From: Candidatus Dormiibacterota bacterium
Lineage (GTDB): Bacteria > Vulcanimicrobiota > Vulcanimicrobiia > Vulcanimicrobiales > Vulcanimicrobiaceae
Direction of reading: 5' to 3'
Assembly: GCA_035532035.1 (NCBI GenBank)
Contig: DATKRS010000004.1
Coordinates: 241,001-305,000 of the forward strand
DNA: 64,000 bases
A program made the position numbers and the translations under genes. Positions 34,736 to 44,073 of the stretch are shown here, in pieces. The notes beneath the pieces were generated by a model. It did no database searches. It was not told the origin of the DNA and saw only the letters and a list, made by a program, of their open reading frames with translations. Numbering within the stretch: position 1 is the stretch's first letter; each line of letters opens with the position of its first letter.

Positions 34736-35044
34736 ATGGCCAAGCAAAAAATCCGAATCCGGCTCAAGGCGTACGACCATCGCGTGCTCGATCAGTCGGC
34801 CGAGCGCATCGTCGAAACGGCGAAGCGCACGGGCGCGTTCGTGAGCGGCCCCGTGCCGCTGCCGACGGAAATCAACCGTTTCTGCGTTCAGCGGTCCACG
34901 AACAACGACAAGAAGTCGCGCGAGCACTTTGAAATGCGCACGCACAAGCGCTTGATCGACATCCTGCAAGCCTCGCCCAAGACGATGGACGCGCTGATGC
35001 ACTTGGATTTGCCGGCTGGCGTGGATATCGAGCTAAAGGCCTAA
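34736..35044 (+). CDS. rpsJ: 30S ribosomal protein S10
   Basis: ATG 34736 gives 102 aa with [30 protein letters not shown] and [13 protein letters not shown], typical S10/NusE. It sits 59 bp after tuf. Unlike the usual S10 operon it is not followed by rplC: about 3 kb of unrelated genes intervene. S10 also acts with NusB in antitermination. Confidence 0.97.
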   Translation: MAKQKIRIRLKAYDHRVLDQSAERIVETAKRTGAFVSGPVPLPTEINRFCVQRSTNNDKKSREHFEMRTHKRLIDILQASPKTMDALMHLDLPAGVDIELKA

Positions 35045-35048
35045 AAGA

Positions 35049-35076
35049 CTGCCGCGCCCGAGGGGCGAACCGGCAG
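35049..35076 (+). terminator. GC-rich hairpin after rpsJ
   Basis: CTGCCG (35049-35054) pairs with CGGCAG (35071-35076), and the enclosed CGCCC pairs with GGGCG, giving an 11-bp stem with a small AAC bulge. It lies five bases after the rpsJ stop and directly before the next start. No T-run follows. It may attenuate read-through into the accessory genes. Confidence 0.4.
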
Positions 35077-35079
35077 CCT

Positions 35080-35505
35080 ATGCCCATCGAGTTGCGCGAG
35101 TCGAGAGCTCGGACGTTCACCGGCACGAAGCGCCGCATTTTCCATCTGTTGGAAGAGATGGGCACGTCGGGCGACCAGATCTGGCCGTTCGCGTCTCAGC
35201 CCTTCATGCGCTCGCCGGGGCCCATGTCGGTGGGAAAGACGGAAGAATGGCATCTCGGCATCCACAGCGTGCTCGCGGAGATCGTACCGGAGGAGCGGAT
35301 CGTCTGGCGCATTCTCAACGAAGGCGTCGACGGCCGCCACGGCTTCTATCTCTCGTCCGAAGGCAAGACGACGACCGTTGAGTACCGCATCGAGGGAACG
35401 CTCTCCGACACGGACGGGCGTCTGCTTTGGCGGCGCTTCGAGGATCAGTTCGAGCGGTCGATCGAGGCGCTGTTCGACAAGCTGAACCGCGTCTTACGCA
35501 GGTAG
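35080..35505 (+). CDS. SRPBCC/START-fold protein
   Basis: The 141-aa product looks like a single SRPBCC ligand-binding or AHSA1-like domain: an N-terminal strand and helices ([20 protein letters not shown]), central strands ([21 protein letters not shown]) and a long C-terminal helix ([20 protein letters not shown]). Such folds bind hydrophobic ligands or carry out detoxification; the ligand is not known. It begins the accessory block inserted between rpsJ and rplC. Confidence 0.75.
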   Translation: MPIELRESRARTFTGTKRRIFHLLEEMGTSGDQIWPFASQPFMRSPGPMSVGKTEEWHLGIHSVLAEIVPEERIVWRILNEGVDGRHGFYLSSEGKTTTVEYRIEGTLSDTDGRLLWRRFEDQFERSIEALFDKLNRVLRR

Positions 35506-35519
35506 GGGGTCTGGAAGCC

Positions 35520-36506
35520 ATGCAGTACCGACAGCTAGGCGCCGCCGGGCCGACCGTCTCAGCGCTCGGACTGGGCTGCATGGGAATGTCGGAGTTCTAT
35601 GGGCCGGGAGACGAAGCCGAATCGGTGAGCACGATTCAACGCGCGGTGGACCTCGGCGTCACGCTGCTCGATACGGCCGACATGTACGGCAACGGCAAGA
35701 ACGAACGCCTCGTCGGCAAAGCTATTCGATCGATGCGCGATCGCGTCGTGGTGGCGACGAAGTTCGGCATCGTTCGGGCTGCCGACCGTCCGGGGGAGCG
35801 CCGGATCAGCGGTAGGCCGGAGTACGTGCGCTCGGCCTGCGAAGCGTCGCTGGAGCGTCTGGGCGTCGACTACATCGATCTCTACTACCAGCATCGCGTC
35901 GACACCAGCGTCCCAATCGAAGAGACCGTCGGGACCATGGCGGAGCTGGTCTCCGCGGGCAAAGTGCGCTTTCTCGGGCTTTCGGAGGCGAGTGCGCAGA
36001 ACGTGCGACGCGCGTACGCCGTACATCCTATCGCCGCCGTGCAGAACGAATGGTCGTTGTGGTCGCGCGATCTCGAGACGAACGGCCAGTTAGCGGCCGC
36101 ACGTGAGCTCGGAATCGGTGTCGTCGCGTACAGCCCGCTCGGACGCGGATTCCTCACCGGGGCCATTTCCAGTCCGAGTGACTTCGCAGATGACGATTTC
36201 CGCGCACATTCGCCGCGCTTCCAGGGAGAGAACTTCGCCAAGAATCTGGCGCTCGTGCGCGAGGTGCAACGAATCGCACAACACCTCGGATGCACGCCAT
36301 CACAGCTGGCACTCGCGTGGCTGCTCGCGCAAGGCGAGGACATCGTTCCGATTCCGGGCACTAAGCGCGTGAAATATCTCGAAGAGAACCTCGGCGCACT
36401 CGACGTGGTATTGAGCGTTGCCGACCGTGAAGCACTCGAAGCCGTGTTCCCACCCGACGCCGCCAGCGGCGCGCGATACGCCGACATGAGCTTCGTGAAC
36501 CGATAA
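35520..36506 (+). CDS. Aldo/keto reductase
   Basis: ATG 35520 gives 328 aa. The catalytic tetrad is visible: Asp51 and Tyr56 (LLDTADMYG), Lys81 (VVATKFG) and His125 (YYQHRVD). The NADPH-binding C-terminal [17 protein letters not shown] is typical of the AKR family near YghZ/AKR13. It reduces an aldehyde or ketone with NADPH; the substrate is unknown. It abuts the acyl-CoA dehydrogenase gene without a gap. Confidence 0.93.
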   Translation: MQYRQLGAAGPTVSALGLGCMGMSEFYGPGDEAESVSTIQRAVDLGVTLLDTADMYGNGKNERLVGKAIRSMRDRVVVATKFGIVRAADRPGERRISGRPEYVRSACEASLERLGVDYIDLYYQHRVDTSVPIEETVGTMAELVSAGKVRFLGLSEASAQNVRRAYAVHPIAAVQNEWSLWSRDLETNGQLAAARELGIGVVAYSPLGRGFLTGAISSPSDFADDDFRAHSPRFQGENFAKNLALVREVQRIAQHLGCTPSQLALAWLLAQGEDIVPIPGTKRVKYLEENLGALDVVLSVADREALEAVFPPDAASGARYADMSFVNR

Positions 36507-37673
36507 GTGCCGCCGCCCGATCCGCTTGATTTCCTGGCGATCGACGCGCTGTTGTCTGACGACGAGCGTCTCATACGTGCAGAGGTTGCAAAGTTCGTCG
36601 CGGATCGCGTGTTGCCGTACGTTGCGGAATGGTTCGAAGCCGGGATCTTTCCACGCGAGCTGGCCAAAGAGCTCGGCACGCTCGGCGTTTTGGGCATGCA
36701 TCTGCGCGGTTACGATTGCGCGGGCGCAAGCGCCGTCGCCTATGGACTAGCATGCCTCGAACTGGAAGCCGGCGACACCGGAGTCCGCAGCTTCGTCTCC
36801 GTGCAAGGCTCCCTTGCGATGCACGCAATCGCGCGCTGGGGAAGCGAGGCGCAGCGTGTCCGCTGGCTCGCACCGATGGCGCGCGGCGAGGTCATCGGCT
36901 GCTTCGGCTTGACGGAACCGGATTTTGGGAGCAACCCCGCGGGAATGCGGACTTTCGCGCGGCGCGACGGCGGCGACTGGATCCTGCGGGGAACGAAGAT
37001 GTGGATCAGCAACGGCTCCATCGCGGACGTTGCGATCGTTTGGGCGCGCAGCGACGACGGAATCCGCGGGTTCCTCGTTCCGACGGATACCATGGGCTTT
37101 TCGGCTCGGGACGTCGCGCGCAAGCTTTCGCTGCGCGCGAGCGTCACGAGCGAACTCGTATTGGACGATTGCCGGCTGCCTGAGGAAGCGGTGCTGCCGG
37201 AGGCAGTCGGCATGCGAGCGCCTCTGACGACGCTAGACGAGGCCCGCTACGGCATCATCTGGGGAGCGATGGGTGCCGCGCGTGCCTGCTACGCGACTGC
37301 GCTCGAGTACGCCAAGACACGCATCCAGTTCGATCGTCCGATCGGCGGCTTCCAACTGATTCAAGAGCGCTTGGTCGAGATGCTGATCGAGCTCGAAAAA
37401 GGAACGCTGCTTGCCTTGCATCTCGGCCGAATGAAGGACGCGGGCAGGCTCCTATCTCCTCACGTCAGCTTCGGCAAGCTCAACAACGTGCGCGCCGCGC
37501 TGCAGATCGCGCGCTGCGCCCGCGGCGTACTCGGCGCTAACGGCGTCACGCTCGAGTATCCGGTGATCCGGCACATGAACAACTTGGAGTCCGTGTATAC
37601 CTACGAGGGCACGAACGAGATTCACACGCTCGTCTTGGGTGAAGCGATAACGGGCCTCTCCGCGTTCACCTAG
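36507..37673 (+). CDS. Acyl-CoA dehydrogenase, glutaryl-CoA dehydrogenase-like
   Basis: The 388-aa flavoprotein has CFGLTEPDFGSNPAGMRT and GTKMWISNGSIADV (FAD/substrate region), RIQFDRPIGGFQLIQ, and YTYEGTNEIHTLVLGEAITG with catalytic Glu367. The closing motif is closest to glutaryl-CoA dehydrogenases, which oxidise and decarboxylate glutaryl-CoA. The exact acyl substrate should be treated as probable only. GTG at 36507 follows the reductase stop immediately. Confidence 0.88.
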   Translation: MPPPDPLDFLAIDALLSDDERLIRAEVAKFVADRVLPYVAEWFEAGIFPRELAKELGTLGVLGMHLRGYDCAGASAVAYGLACLELEAGDTGVRSFVSVQGSLAMHAIARWGSEAQRVRWLAPMARGEVIGCFGLTEPDFGSNPAGMRTFARRDGGDWILRGTKMWISNGSIADVAIVWARSDDGIRGFLVPTDTMGFSARDVARKLSLRASVTSELVLDDCRLPEEAVLPEAVGMRAPLTTLDEARYGIIWGAMGAARACYATALEYAKTRIQFDRPIGGFQLIQERLVEMLIELEKGTLLALHLGRMKDAGRLLSPHVSFGKLNNVRAALQIARCARGVLGANGVTLEYPVIRHMNNLESVYTYEGTNEIHTLVLGEAITGLSAFT

Positions 37674-37757
37674 CCTGCTAGCTCGAAGGGAATGGCCAGA
37701 GTCGCAACGTAGAGGCCGAGAGCCCGCTTGCTACTGCGGTCAATGAAAGGTGCAATT

Positions 37758-38078
37758 ATGCTGAAGAAGACTGTGCTTGCTCTCTCGATGGCGTTGACGA
37801 CCGTGCTGCTCAGCACGGCGCCGACACTCGCCGCGCACAACCTGCGCATCGTGAATGCTGGTTCTCACGCGGTGGAAACCATCAACGTCTCGGGCATTAA
37901 CCGGCGCATGTGGGGGCCGGACTTGCTCGGTAACAACTTTCTCTTCCCCGGTCAGTCGGCGAACTTCACGATCCGTGAGGGCTGCCTCGAAGACGTCCGG
38001 GTCATCTATCGCAACGGACACACGCTGACGCGCGGCTCCTTCAACACGTGTCAATACGATCTGAGACTGAACTACTAG
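37758..38078 (+). CDS. Small secreted protein, 106 aa
   Basis: ATG 37758 has AAAGGTG upstream. A Sec signal peptide is clear (MLKKTVLALSMALTTVLL...TLAA). The mature 80 residues are beta-rich: LRIVNAGSHAVETINVS, then WGPDLLGNNFLFPGQSANFTI, then two Cys. It resembles a recurrent family of secreted proteins of unknown function with a WGPDxLG motif. It is the last accessory gene before the rplC promoter. Confidence 0.75.
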   Translation: MLKKTVLALSMALTTVLLSTAPTLAAHNLRIVNAGSHAVETINVSGINRRMWGPDLLGNNFLFPGQSANFTIREGCLEDVRVIYRNGHTLTRGSFNTCQYDLRLNY

Positions 38079-38108
38079 CTCTTTAGAGTGCCGGCGACAA
38101 GCTCTAGG

Positions 38109-38135
38109 GGCCCCGGCGCTTGACGCGCCGGGGCC
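38109..38135. repeat. 10-bp perfect palindrome with the rplC -35 in its loop
   Basis: GGCCCCGGCG (38109-38118) pairs with CGCCGGGGCC (38126-38135). The 7-base loop CTTGACG contains the -35 hexamer of the rplC promoter. It could act as a terminator for the upstream gene, although there is no U-run, or as an operator. Confidence 0.7.
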
Positions 38136-38148
38136 GCCTTGCTATAGT
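38120..38148 (+). promoter_or_regulatory. Sigma-70 promoter of the S10/spc genes (rplC)
   Basis: TTGACG (38120-38125), a 17-bp spacer and TATAGT (38143-38148) precede rplC. The region downstream starts TGCCGAGGTT, as at the rpsL promoter. This explains how the S10 genes are expressed despite separation from rpsJ. The untranslated leader is about 73 nt. Confidence 0.85.
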
Positions 38149-38227
38149 GCCGAGGTTGTGGTCCGGGCAACGTGAGCAGTACGCCAGGATCAGTGTGTAT
38201 CACGGCGCCTCAAGTCGAGGGAGATTC

Positions 38228-38866
38228 ATGAAGAGCATCCTTGGCCGCAAGGTGGGGATGACCAGCTACTTCACCGAGGACGGAAGGTTCGTTCCGGTGA
38301 CGGTGATCGAGGCTGGTCCCTGCACGGTCCTGGAACGGAGAACGAAGGAGCGGAACGGCTATGAGGCCGTTGCCCTTGGATTCGGCGCGATCAAACGTCG
38401 CCGCCTCACCAAAGCGCTCGCAGGCCATTATAAGAAGCAGGGCGTCGAGCCGGCGCGGGTCGTCCACGAGTTTCGCGAGGACATCGAGGGTCTCGAGGTC
38501 GGTCAAACGGTAACCGTCTCAGCGTTCGAGCCGGGCGATCGCGTAGACGTCGTCGGCGTCTCGAAGGGCCATGGCTTCGCCGGAGCCATCAAGCGCCACA
38601 ACTTCAGCGGCGGCGGTGCCAGTCACGGATCGATGATTCATCGCCAGCCCGCCTCGAACGGCGATACGAACGCGGGACGCACGACGCGCGGCAGCCGTCG
38701 CCCCGGGCACTTCGGCGTCGACCAAACGACGCATCAGAATCTCGAGGTCGTGCGTGCCGATGCCGAACGCAACGTGCTGCTCGTACGTGGACCGGTTCCC
38801 GGTGCGAAGAACGGGTTCGTCGTCGTGCGCCTGAGCGTCAAGACCAAGGCCGGAGCGAAGGCGTAA
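38228..38866 (+). CDS. rplC: 50S ribosomal protein L3
   Basis: ATG 38228 is preceded by GAGGGAGA. MKSILGRKVGMTSYF, GHGFAGAIKRHNF and the basic, Gly-rich RTTRGSRRPGHFG loop identify L3 (212 aa). Glu/Gln methylation context RQPAS is present. It starts the S10 gene string here. Confidence 0.97.
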   Translation: MKSILGRKVGMTSYFTEDGRFVPVTVIEAGPCTVLERRTKERNGYEAVALGFGAIKRRRLTKALAGHYKKQGVEPARVVHEFREDIEGLEVGQTVTVSAFEPGDRVDVVGVSKGHGFAGAIKRHNFSGGGASHGSMIHRQPASNGDTNAGRTTRGSRRPGHFGVDQTTHQNLEVVRADAERNVLLVRGPVPGAKNGFVVVRLSVKTKAGAKA

Positions 38867-39513
38867 TGCCCAACGTCATCGACGGCACTGGCGCCGTGCT
38901 CAGAGAAGTCGCCGTCCACGATCTGTTCACGAGCGCCGCCACGCCGGAGCACGCGCTCTTTCGCGCGGTGCATCGCGAGTTTGCCAACGCGCGCGCGGGA
39001 ACGGCGTCGACGAAGAAACGCGACGAAGTCTCCGGCGGCGGCAAGAAGCCGTGGCGGCAAAAGGGCACCGGCCGTGCCCGTCAAGGTTCGATTCGTTCCC
39101 CGCAGTGGCGGCATGGCGGCGTCGTCTTCGGACCGCAGCCCCGTAGCTACGCGGAGGATCTCAACAAGAAGGAGCGGCGCGCCGCGTTCGTCGCCGCACT
39201 CGCCGATCGCTTTCGCAACGGCGCCGTAACGCTGCTCGACGCCGAGACGTTCGCGCCGTCGAAGACGGCGCAGTGCGTCGCGTTGCTCTTCGGGGACCGC
39301 AAGAGCGCCGCACGCGGCGCCACTATTCTGATCGTTCACGCGCGCGGAGAGGAAAACGCCGCATCCATCGCACGCGCGGTGCGGAACCTGCAGCGCGTTC
39401 GCATTACCGACGACGGCGCGCTGGACGTCAAGGACGTGTTGCGATTCGAGCGTCTCGTCTTCACGACGGCCGCATACGATGCGGTGGTCGAGCGCCTCGC
39501 GAGGAGCCGGTAA
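38866..39513 (+). CDS. rplD: 50S ribosomal protein L4
   Basis: The 215-aa L4 has KKRDEVSGGGKKPWRQKGTG and QGSIRSPQWRHGGVVFGP, the loop lining the exit tunnel. The start overlaps the rplC stop (TAATG). In E. coli L4 represses the S10 operon; no such leader can be recognised here. Confidence 0.97.
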   Translation: MPNVIDGTGAVLREVAVHDLFTSAATPEHALFRAVHREFANARAGTASTKKRDEVSGGGKKPWRQKGTGRARQGSIRSPQWRHGGVVFGPQPRSYAEDLNKKERRAAFVAALADRFRNGAVTLLDAETFAPSKTAQCVALLFGDRKSAARGATILIVHARGEENAASIARAVRNLQRVRITDDGALDVKDVLRFERLVFTTAAYDAVVERLARSR

Positions 39514-39821
39514 TGGAGGCACAGGACGTGATTCTTTCGCCGCGCATCACCGAGAAGGCGATGTCGAAGGCCTTGGAGACCCAGTACACGTTCACGGTTC
39601 GCCCCGATGCGACGAAGACGCAGATTCGGCAGGCTGTGGAGCAAATCTTCAAGGTTAACGTCGTGCGAGTGAATACCGTCAACGTTCGCGGCAAGGCCCG
39701 CACGTTCGCTCGAGGCCGCGTTCGCACGAGTGGCCGGCGAAGCGATTACAAAAAAGCTGTGGTTACGCTCAAGAGCGGTCAGAAGATCGAGCTGGGTGGC
39801 GTCAATTACTTCGAGCAATAG
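39513..39821 (+). CDS. rplW: 50S ribosomal protein L23
   Basis: ATG 39513 overlaps the rplD stop (TAATG). It encodes 102 aa: VILSPRITEKAM, YTFTVRPDATKTQIRQAVEQ and KKAVVTLKSGQKIEL are L23, the docking site for trigger factor and SRP at the exit tunnel. Confidence 0.96.
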   Translation: MEAQDVILSPRITEKAMSKALETQYTFTVRPDATKTQIRQAVEQIFKVNVVRVNTVNVRGKARTFARGRVRTSGRRSDYKKAVVTLKSGQKIELGGVNYFEQ

Positions 39822-40646
39822 ATGCCAGTAAAGAAATATCGTCCTACCAGCCCCGGGCGCCGATTCGTGACGACGATCGACTTTTCGGATCTCAGCAAGG
39901 TCGAGCCAGAGCGCTCGCTCCTGGAGGTTCGCAAAAAGCATGCGGGGAGAAACTTCAACGGTCACATCACCGTGCGGCACAAGGGTGGCGGGACGCGCAA
40001 GCTCTACCGGCTCATCGACTTCAAACGCTCGAAGGACGGCATCCCGGCGAAGGTCGCGACGATCGAATACGATCCGAACCGGTCGGCGCGCATCGCGCTC
40101 GTGCACTATCGCGACGGAGAGAAGCGCTACATCCTCGCACCGCTCGGCTTGCAAGTCGGCGACGTCATCGAATCGGGCACGGCGGCCGACATCAAGATCG
40201 GAAACGCGTTGCCGATCAAGAGCATTCCGGTGGGTACCGTGATCCACAACATCGAGCTTCGCGCGGGACAGGGAGGCCGGCTCGTGCGCTCCGCCGGCGT
40301 CGGCGCGCAGCTGATGGCCAAGGAAAGCGAGTACTCGCAGGTGCGCATGCCATCGGGCGAGGTGCGCAAGATTCACATCGAGTGCCGCGCCACGATCGGT
40401 CAGCTGGGCAACATCGACCATGAGAATCAGATCATCGGCACGGCGGGGCGGATGCGCCATATGGGCAAACGTCCGAGCGTCCGCGGCATCGCAATGAACC
40501 CCGTCGATCACCCGCACGGCGGCGGAGAGGCGCGCTCCACGTCGGGTAGGCCGCCGACGACACCGTGGGGCCAGATGACGATGGGCAAAAAGACGCGGCG
40601 CAACAAGCGCACCGCGCAGATGATCGTTCGCAAGCGGAAGTCGTGA
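39822..40646 (+). CDS. rplB: 50S ribosomal protein L2
   Basis: The 274-aa L2 has [28 protein letters not shown] and the C-terminal [19 protein letters not shown] containing the peptidyl-transferase-associated His. It starts directly after the rplW stop. Confidence 0.98.
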   Translation: MPVKKYRPTSPGRRFVTTIDFSDLSKVEPERSLLEVRKKHAGRNFNGHITVRHKGGGTRKLYRLIDFKRSKDGIPAKVATIEYDPNRSARIALVHYRDGEKRYILAPLGLQVGDVIESGTAADIKIGNALPIKSIPVGTVIHNIELRAGQGGRLVRSAGVGAQLMAKESEYSQVRMPSGEVRKIHIECRATIGQLGNIDHENQIIGTAGRMRHMGKRPSVRGIAMNPVDHPHGGGEARSTSGRPPTTPWGQMTMGKKTRRNKRTAQMIVRKRKS

Positions 40647-40659
40647 GGAGATTCTCTGA

Positions 40660-40950
40660 GTGAGTAGATCGCTCAAGAAGGGCCCGTACGTCGCGGAGCA
40701 CCTGTTGAAGAAAGTGGAAAAGCTGAACGAAACGCGCGAGCGGCGCGTCATTCGCACGTGGAGCCGCGCGTCGACGATCGTGCCGGCGATGGTCGGTCAC
40801 ACGATCGGCGTTCATAACGGAAAGGCGCACGTCCCGGTCTACGTCACCGAGAACATGGTCGGGCACAAGCTGGGCGAGTTTGCGCCCACGAGAACCTTCC
40901 GCGGGCACGGCGGCGAGAAGGCCGCCGTGAAGCCGGCGACGACGCCGTGA
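40660..40950 (+). CDS. rpsS: 30S ribosomal protein S19
   Basis: GTG 40660 follows GAGGAG. The 96-aa product [35 protein letters not shown] and [15 protein letters not shown] is S19, a head protein near the A-site tRNA. Confidence 0.97.
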   Translation: MSRSLKKGPYVAEHLLKKVEKLNETRERRVIRTWSRASTIVPAMVGHTIGVHNGKAHVPVYVTENMVGHKLGEFAPTRTFRGHGGEKAAVKPATTP

Positions 40951-41429
40951 CGGCTGAAAACGCGCAGCCCGCGCAGCAGGCGGTCGCGCATCTGCGCTTC
41001 GTACGGATGGGTCCGCGAAAGCTTCGCCGGATTGCTGACGCAATTCGCGGGAAGAGCGTTCGCGAGGCGCTCGTGCTGTTGAAGTTCTCGGGCGTGTATG
41101 CGTCCGAGCCGATGGAACGCCTCGTGCGCAGTGCGGCGGCGAATGCGGGCGCGAACCACAACATGAACGTGGACGAGCTCTACGTCGCTCGCATCACGGT
41201 CGACGGCGGCCCGGGCGGCCGCTTCACGAAGCGGCTCGACCCGCGTGCGCAAGGACGTGCGTACTTTAAGCGCAAGCGGATGTCGCACGTGACCGTCGTC
41301 GTGACGGAGCAGGCTCCGAAACAGATTCGTCGCAGCAGGCCGGGCGCGGCCGTTGCCGCGACGGCGCAACCCAAACGCGCAACCGCACGCCGCCGCCAGC
41401 GCGCTGCCGCCGCAGGCGCAGCGTCATAG
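40947..41429 (+). CDS. rplV: 50S ribosomal protein L22 with C-terminal extension
   Basis: The L22 core ([49 protein letters not shown]) is followed by about 40 extra Ala/Arg-rich residues, giving 160 aa instead of about 110. The tail is basic and low-complexity and probably lies on the ribosome surface. The GTG start overlaps the rpsS stop (GTGA). Confidence 0.95.
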   Translation: MTAENAQPAQQAVAHLRFVRMGPRKLRRIADAIRGKSVREALVLLKFSGVYASEPMERLVRSAAANAGANHNMNVDELYVARITVDGGPGGRFTKRLDPRAQGRAYFKRKRMSHVTVVVTEQAPKQIRRSRPGAAVAATAQPKRATARRRQRAAAAGAAS

Positions 41430-41438
41430 AGGACGTTC

Positions 41439-42455
41439 ATGGGACATAAGATTCATCCGGTCGGCATGCGCCTGGGCATCACGCGAACCTGGGACAGCCG
41501 CTGGTTCGAGAAGAAGCACTACATCGATTGGCTGCACGAAGACGCGGCCATCCGAAAGTTCTTCAATCGCTGGATGCGGTCGGCTGCGATCAGCAGGATC
41601 GAGATCGAGCGGCGCGCCAATCAGGCGCGCGTCATCGTGAACACCGCCAAGCCGGGCATCATCATCGGCAAACGCGGGGTGGGGATCGAGGATATTCGCA
41701 AGAGCCTCGAGCAGCTGACCCGCAAAAACGTTCAGGTCAACGTTATGGAGATCAAGCACCCGGAGCTCGATGCGCGGCTCGTTGGCCAGAACATCGTCGA
41801 TCAGCTGGAGAAGCGGATTGCGTTCCGTCGCGCCATGAAGCAGGCGATTTCGCGTTCGATGAAGGCCGGTGCGCGCGGCGTGAAGGTCCAAGTCTCCGGA
41901 AGGCTCGGCGGCGCCGAGATCGCGCGGACCGAGCGCAACGCCGACGGCAAGGTTCCGCTGCATACGCTGCGGGCCGACATCGACTATGCAACCGTCGAAG
42001 CGTTTACGACGTTCGGTCGCATCGGCGTGAAAGTGTGGATCTATCGCGGCGAAGTGCTTCCGGAGCAGCCGCGCGGCGAAGGCCGAACGGAGCGCTCGGA
42101 GCGCCGCCGCGAACGCGGCGGCCGCGGGCGGCGTCCGCAAGACGGAACCTCGCGCGAATCCGCGCCGGTGGAAGTGGCGTTGCCGCCGATCCCCGTCGAG
42201 GTCGCATTGGAGCCCGCGCCGGTCGAGGCTGCATTGGAGCCCGCGCCGGTCGAGGTTGCATTGGAGCCCGCGCCGGTCGAGGCTGCATTGGAGCCCGCGC
42301 CGGTCGAGGCTGCATTGGAGCCCGCGCCGGTCGAGGTTGCGTTGGAGCCCGCGCCGGTCGAGGTTGCATTGGAGCCCGCGCCGGTCGAGGTTGCATTGGA
42401 GCCCGCGCCGGTGGAAGTGCCGCCCGTTGCTCCGCCGGACGGGAGCGCTGAATAA
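41439..42455 (+). CDS. rpsC: 30S ribosomal protein S3 with acidic repeat tail
   Basis: Residues 1-210 are standard S3 with a KH domain ([52 protein letters not shown]). A basic Arg-rich linker then leads to nine near-identical nonapeptides of the VEVALEPAP type (residues about 244-324), making 338 aa against the usual 210-240. The tail is acidic and Pro/Ala-rich, unusual for a ribosomal protein. It starts 9 bp after rplV; the stop overlaps the rplP start. Confidence 0.95.
   Translation: MGHKIHPVGMRLGITRTWDSRWFEKKHYIDWLHEDAAIRKFFNRWMRSAAISRIEIERRANQARVIVNTAKPGIIIGKRGVGIEDIRKSLEQLTRKNVQVNVMEIKHPELDARLVGQNIVDQLEKRIAFRRAMKQAISRSMKAGARGVKVQVSGRLGGAEIARTERNADGKVPLHTLRADIDYATVEAFTTFGRIGVKVWIYRGEVLPEQPRGEGRTERSERRRERGGRGRRPQDGTSRESAPVEVALPPIPVEVALEPAPVEAALEPAPVEVALEPAPVEAALEPAPVEAALEPAPVEVALEPAPVEVALEPAPVEVALEPAPVEVPPVAPPDGSAE
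42168..42410 (+). repeat. Nine 27-bp tandem repeats within rpsC
   Basis: Exactly 243 bp consist of nine in-frame 27-bp units encoding VE(V/A)ALEPAP. The first is divergent (VEVALPPIP); units two to nine differ only at a few positions such as GTC, GTT or GCT at the third codon. High identity suggests recent expansion and possible length polymorphism. Confidence 0.95.
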
Positions 42456-42874
42456 TGTTGACACCCAAACGTGTGAAGTGGCGCAAAGCGCAACGCGGTC
42501 GCATGCGCGGCGCGGCGACGCGCGGCAGCACGCTGACGTTCGGCGAGTTCGGTTTGCAGGCGATGGAGCCGTGTTGGATGACCAATCGGCAGATCGAAGC
42601 GGCGCGAATCGCCATGACGCGGCACATCAAACGCGGCGGCAAGGTGTGGATCAAGGTCTTTCCCGACAAACCGGTGAGCAAGAAGCCTGCCGAGGTCCGA
42701 ATGGGCTCGGGAAAGGGCAACCCGGAGTTCTGGGTCGCGGTCGTGCGGCCGGGCCGCGTGCTCTTCGAGTTGGCCGGCGTCGAGCCGGTGACGGCGCGCG
42801 AGGCGCTGCAGCGCGCCGCTTCGAAGCTGCCGATCGGGACGAGAATCATCACTCGCGAGGAGGCGCGCACGTGA
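42455..42874 (+). CDS. rplP: 50S ribosomal protein L16
   Basis: The 139-aa L16 has [39 protein letters not shown] and [20 protein letters not shown]. It binds in the A-site region of 23S rRNA. The start overlaps the rpsC stop (TAATG). Confidence 0.97.
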   Translation: MLTPKRVKWRKAQRGRMRGAATRGSTLTFGEFGLQAMEPCWMTNRQIEAARIAMTRHIKRGGKVWIKVFPDKPVSKKPAEVRMGSGKGNPEFWVAVVRPGRVLFELAGVEPVTAREALQRAASKLPIGTRIITREEART

Positions 42875-43089
42875 AACACAACGCGCTTGGGGAGCTTCGA
42901 AGCTTGAGTGTTCCGGAGCTCGAACGCAAGGCAAAGGAGACGAAGGAGGAGCTCTTCACCCTGCGCTTTGCCCTTCGAACCGGGCATCTCACGGACTTTA
43001 GTAAAGTGCGTGAGACGCGCCGTTCCTACGCGCAAATCCAGACGGTCATTTGCGAAAAGAAGATAACGGAGCGCGATGGAGCAGCGTAA
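42871..43089 (+). CDS. rpmC: 50S ribosomal protein L29
   Basis: GTG 42871 overlaps the rplP stop (GTGA). The 72-aa product with [20 protein letters not shown] and [16 protein letters not shown] is L29, a helical exit-tunnel protein. Its 3' end overlaps rpsQ by 14 bp. Confidence 0.95.
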   Translation: MKHNALGELRSLSVPELERKAKETKEELFTLRFALRTGHLTDFSKVRETRRSYAQIQTVICEKKITERDGAA

Positions 43090-43342
43090 GGACCGCGGAC
43101 GCCGCCGGATCAAGGTCGGCCGCGTCGCGTCGGACAAGATGGACAAGACGATCGTCGTCGTTTCCGAGACGCGCGTTCCGCACGGCGTCTACGGAAAGAT
43201 CGTTCGCAAGTCAGCGCGCTTCAAAGCGCACGACGAGCGCAACGAGGCGCATACGGGCGACGTCGTTCGCATCGTGGAGTGCCGGCCGCTCTCACGCGAC
43301 AAGCGGTGGAGGCTGGTCGAGGTCGTGGAGCGGGCGAAGTGA
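43076..43342 (+). CDS. rpsQ: 30S ribosomal protein S17
   Basis: The 88-aa protein [36 protein letters not shown] and [16 protein letters not shown] is S17. ATG 43076 lies within the end of rpmC, so translation is coupled. Confidence 0.96.
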   Translation: MEQRKDRGRRRIKVGRVASDKMDKTIVVVSETRVPHGVYGKIVRKSARFKAHDERNEAHTGDVVRIVECRPLSRDKRWRLVEVVERAK

Positions 43343-43716
43343 TACAGCAGGAAACGCGGCTGAAGGTTGCCGACAATTCCGGCGCGCGAGAGCTGTTGGT
43401 GATTCATATTCAAGGAGGCGGGCGCCATCAGTACGCACACGTCGGCGACGTGATCGTGGGAACGGTGAAGGCCGCTATCCCTGGCGCCGCCGTGAAAAAA
43501 GGGCAGGTCGTCAAAGCGGTCGTCGTACGGACGACTGCGCCGATTCGCCGCACGGACGGATCAGTGGTTCGCTGCGACGACAACGCGTGCGTGATCATCA
43601 AGGGAGAGAAAGACAACCTCGACCCGCGCGGCACCCGCGTCTTCGGTCCAGTCATGCGCGAACTGCGCGACCGCGGCTTCTTGAAGATCGCATCGCTCGC
43701 GCCGGAGGTCCTGTGA
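43339..43716 (+). CDS. rplN: 50S ribosomal protein L14
   Basis: GTG 43339 overlaps the rpsQ stop. The 125-aa product [34 protein letters not shown] and [20 protein letters not shown] is L14. The usual R/K-rich intersubunit contacts are kept. Confidence 0.97.
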   Translation: MIQQETRLKVADNSGARELLVIHIQGGGRHQYAHVGDVIVGTVKAAIPGAAVKKGQVVKAVVVRTTAPIRRTDGSVVRCDDNACVIIKGEKDNLDPRGTRVFGPVMRELRDRGFLKIASLAPEVL

Positions 43717-44069
43717 AAGCGCAGCTCCTCAAGGGTGATACCGTCGTCGTGCTTCGGGGCAAAGAAAAGGGCAAACGCGGCATCGTCAAGGCGGTCTTTC
43801 CGAATACCGGCAATGCAACGGTCGAAGGCGTGAATGTCGTGAAGCGCCACACGAAGCCGCAACAGCAGACGTCGAACATGGGATCGGCAAGCCGCAGCGG
43901 CGGCATCGTGGAGAAGGAAGCACCGCTGCCGTTCTCGGCGCTTCAATACGTCTGCGAAGCGTGTAAGGCGCCGACCCGGCTGCGCCGCGGCGAAACCAAG
44001 GAGCATCGGATGGCTCGCATTTGCGCGCGGTGCGGCGAGCCAGCGCGCGAATCGGCGAAGGGAGCGTAG
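43713..44069 (+). CDS. rplX: 50S ribosomal protein L24
   Basis: GTG 43713 overlaps the rplN stop. The KOW motif [17 protein letters not shown] and [14 protein letters not shown] identify L24. The C-terminus keeps two Cys pairs (CEAC, CARC), a possible zinc site. Length is 118 aa. Confidence 0.96.
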   Translation: MKAQLLKGDTVVVLRGKEKGKRGIVKAVFPNTGNATVEGVNVVKRHTKPQQQTSNMGSASRSGGIVEKEAPLPFSALQYVCEACKAPTRLRRGETKEHRMARICARCGEPARESAKGA

Positions 44070-44073
44070 GGTC

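Noticed and set aside
39336..40757. 473-codon antisense frame across rplD-rplB
   Set aside because: It runs through four ribosomal genes on the opposite strand with no protein-like motifs.
42168..42410. CRISPR-like or satellite array
   Set aside because: Units are contiguous without spacers, in frame with S3 and coding; this is a protein tandem repeat.
42004..43146. Antisense frames with repeated [16 protein letters not shown] peptides
   Set aside because: These only mirror the 27-bp repeats of rpsC in other frames.
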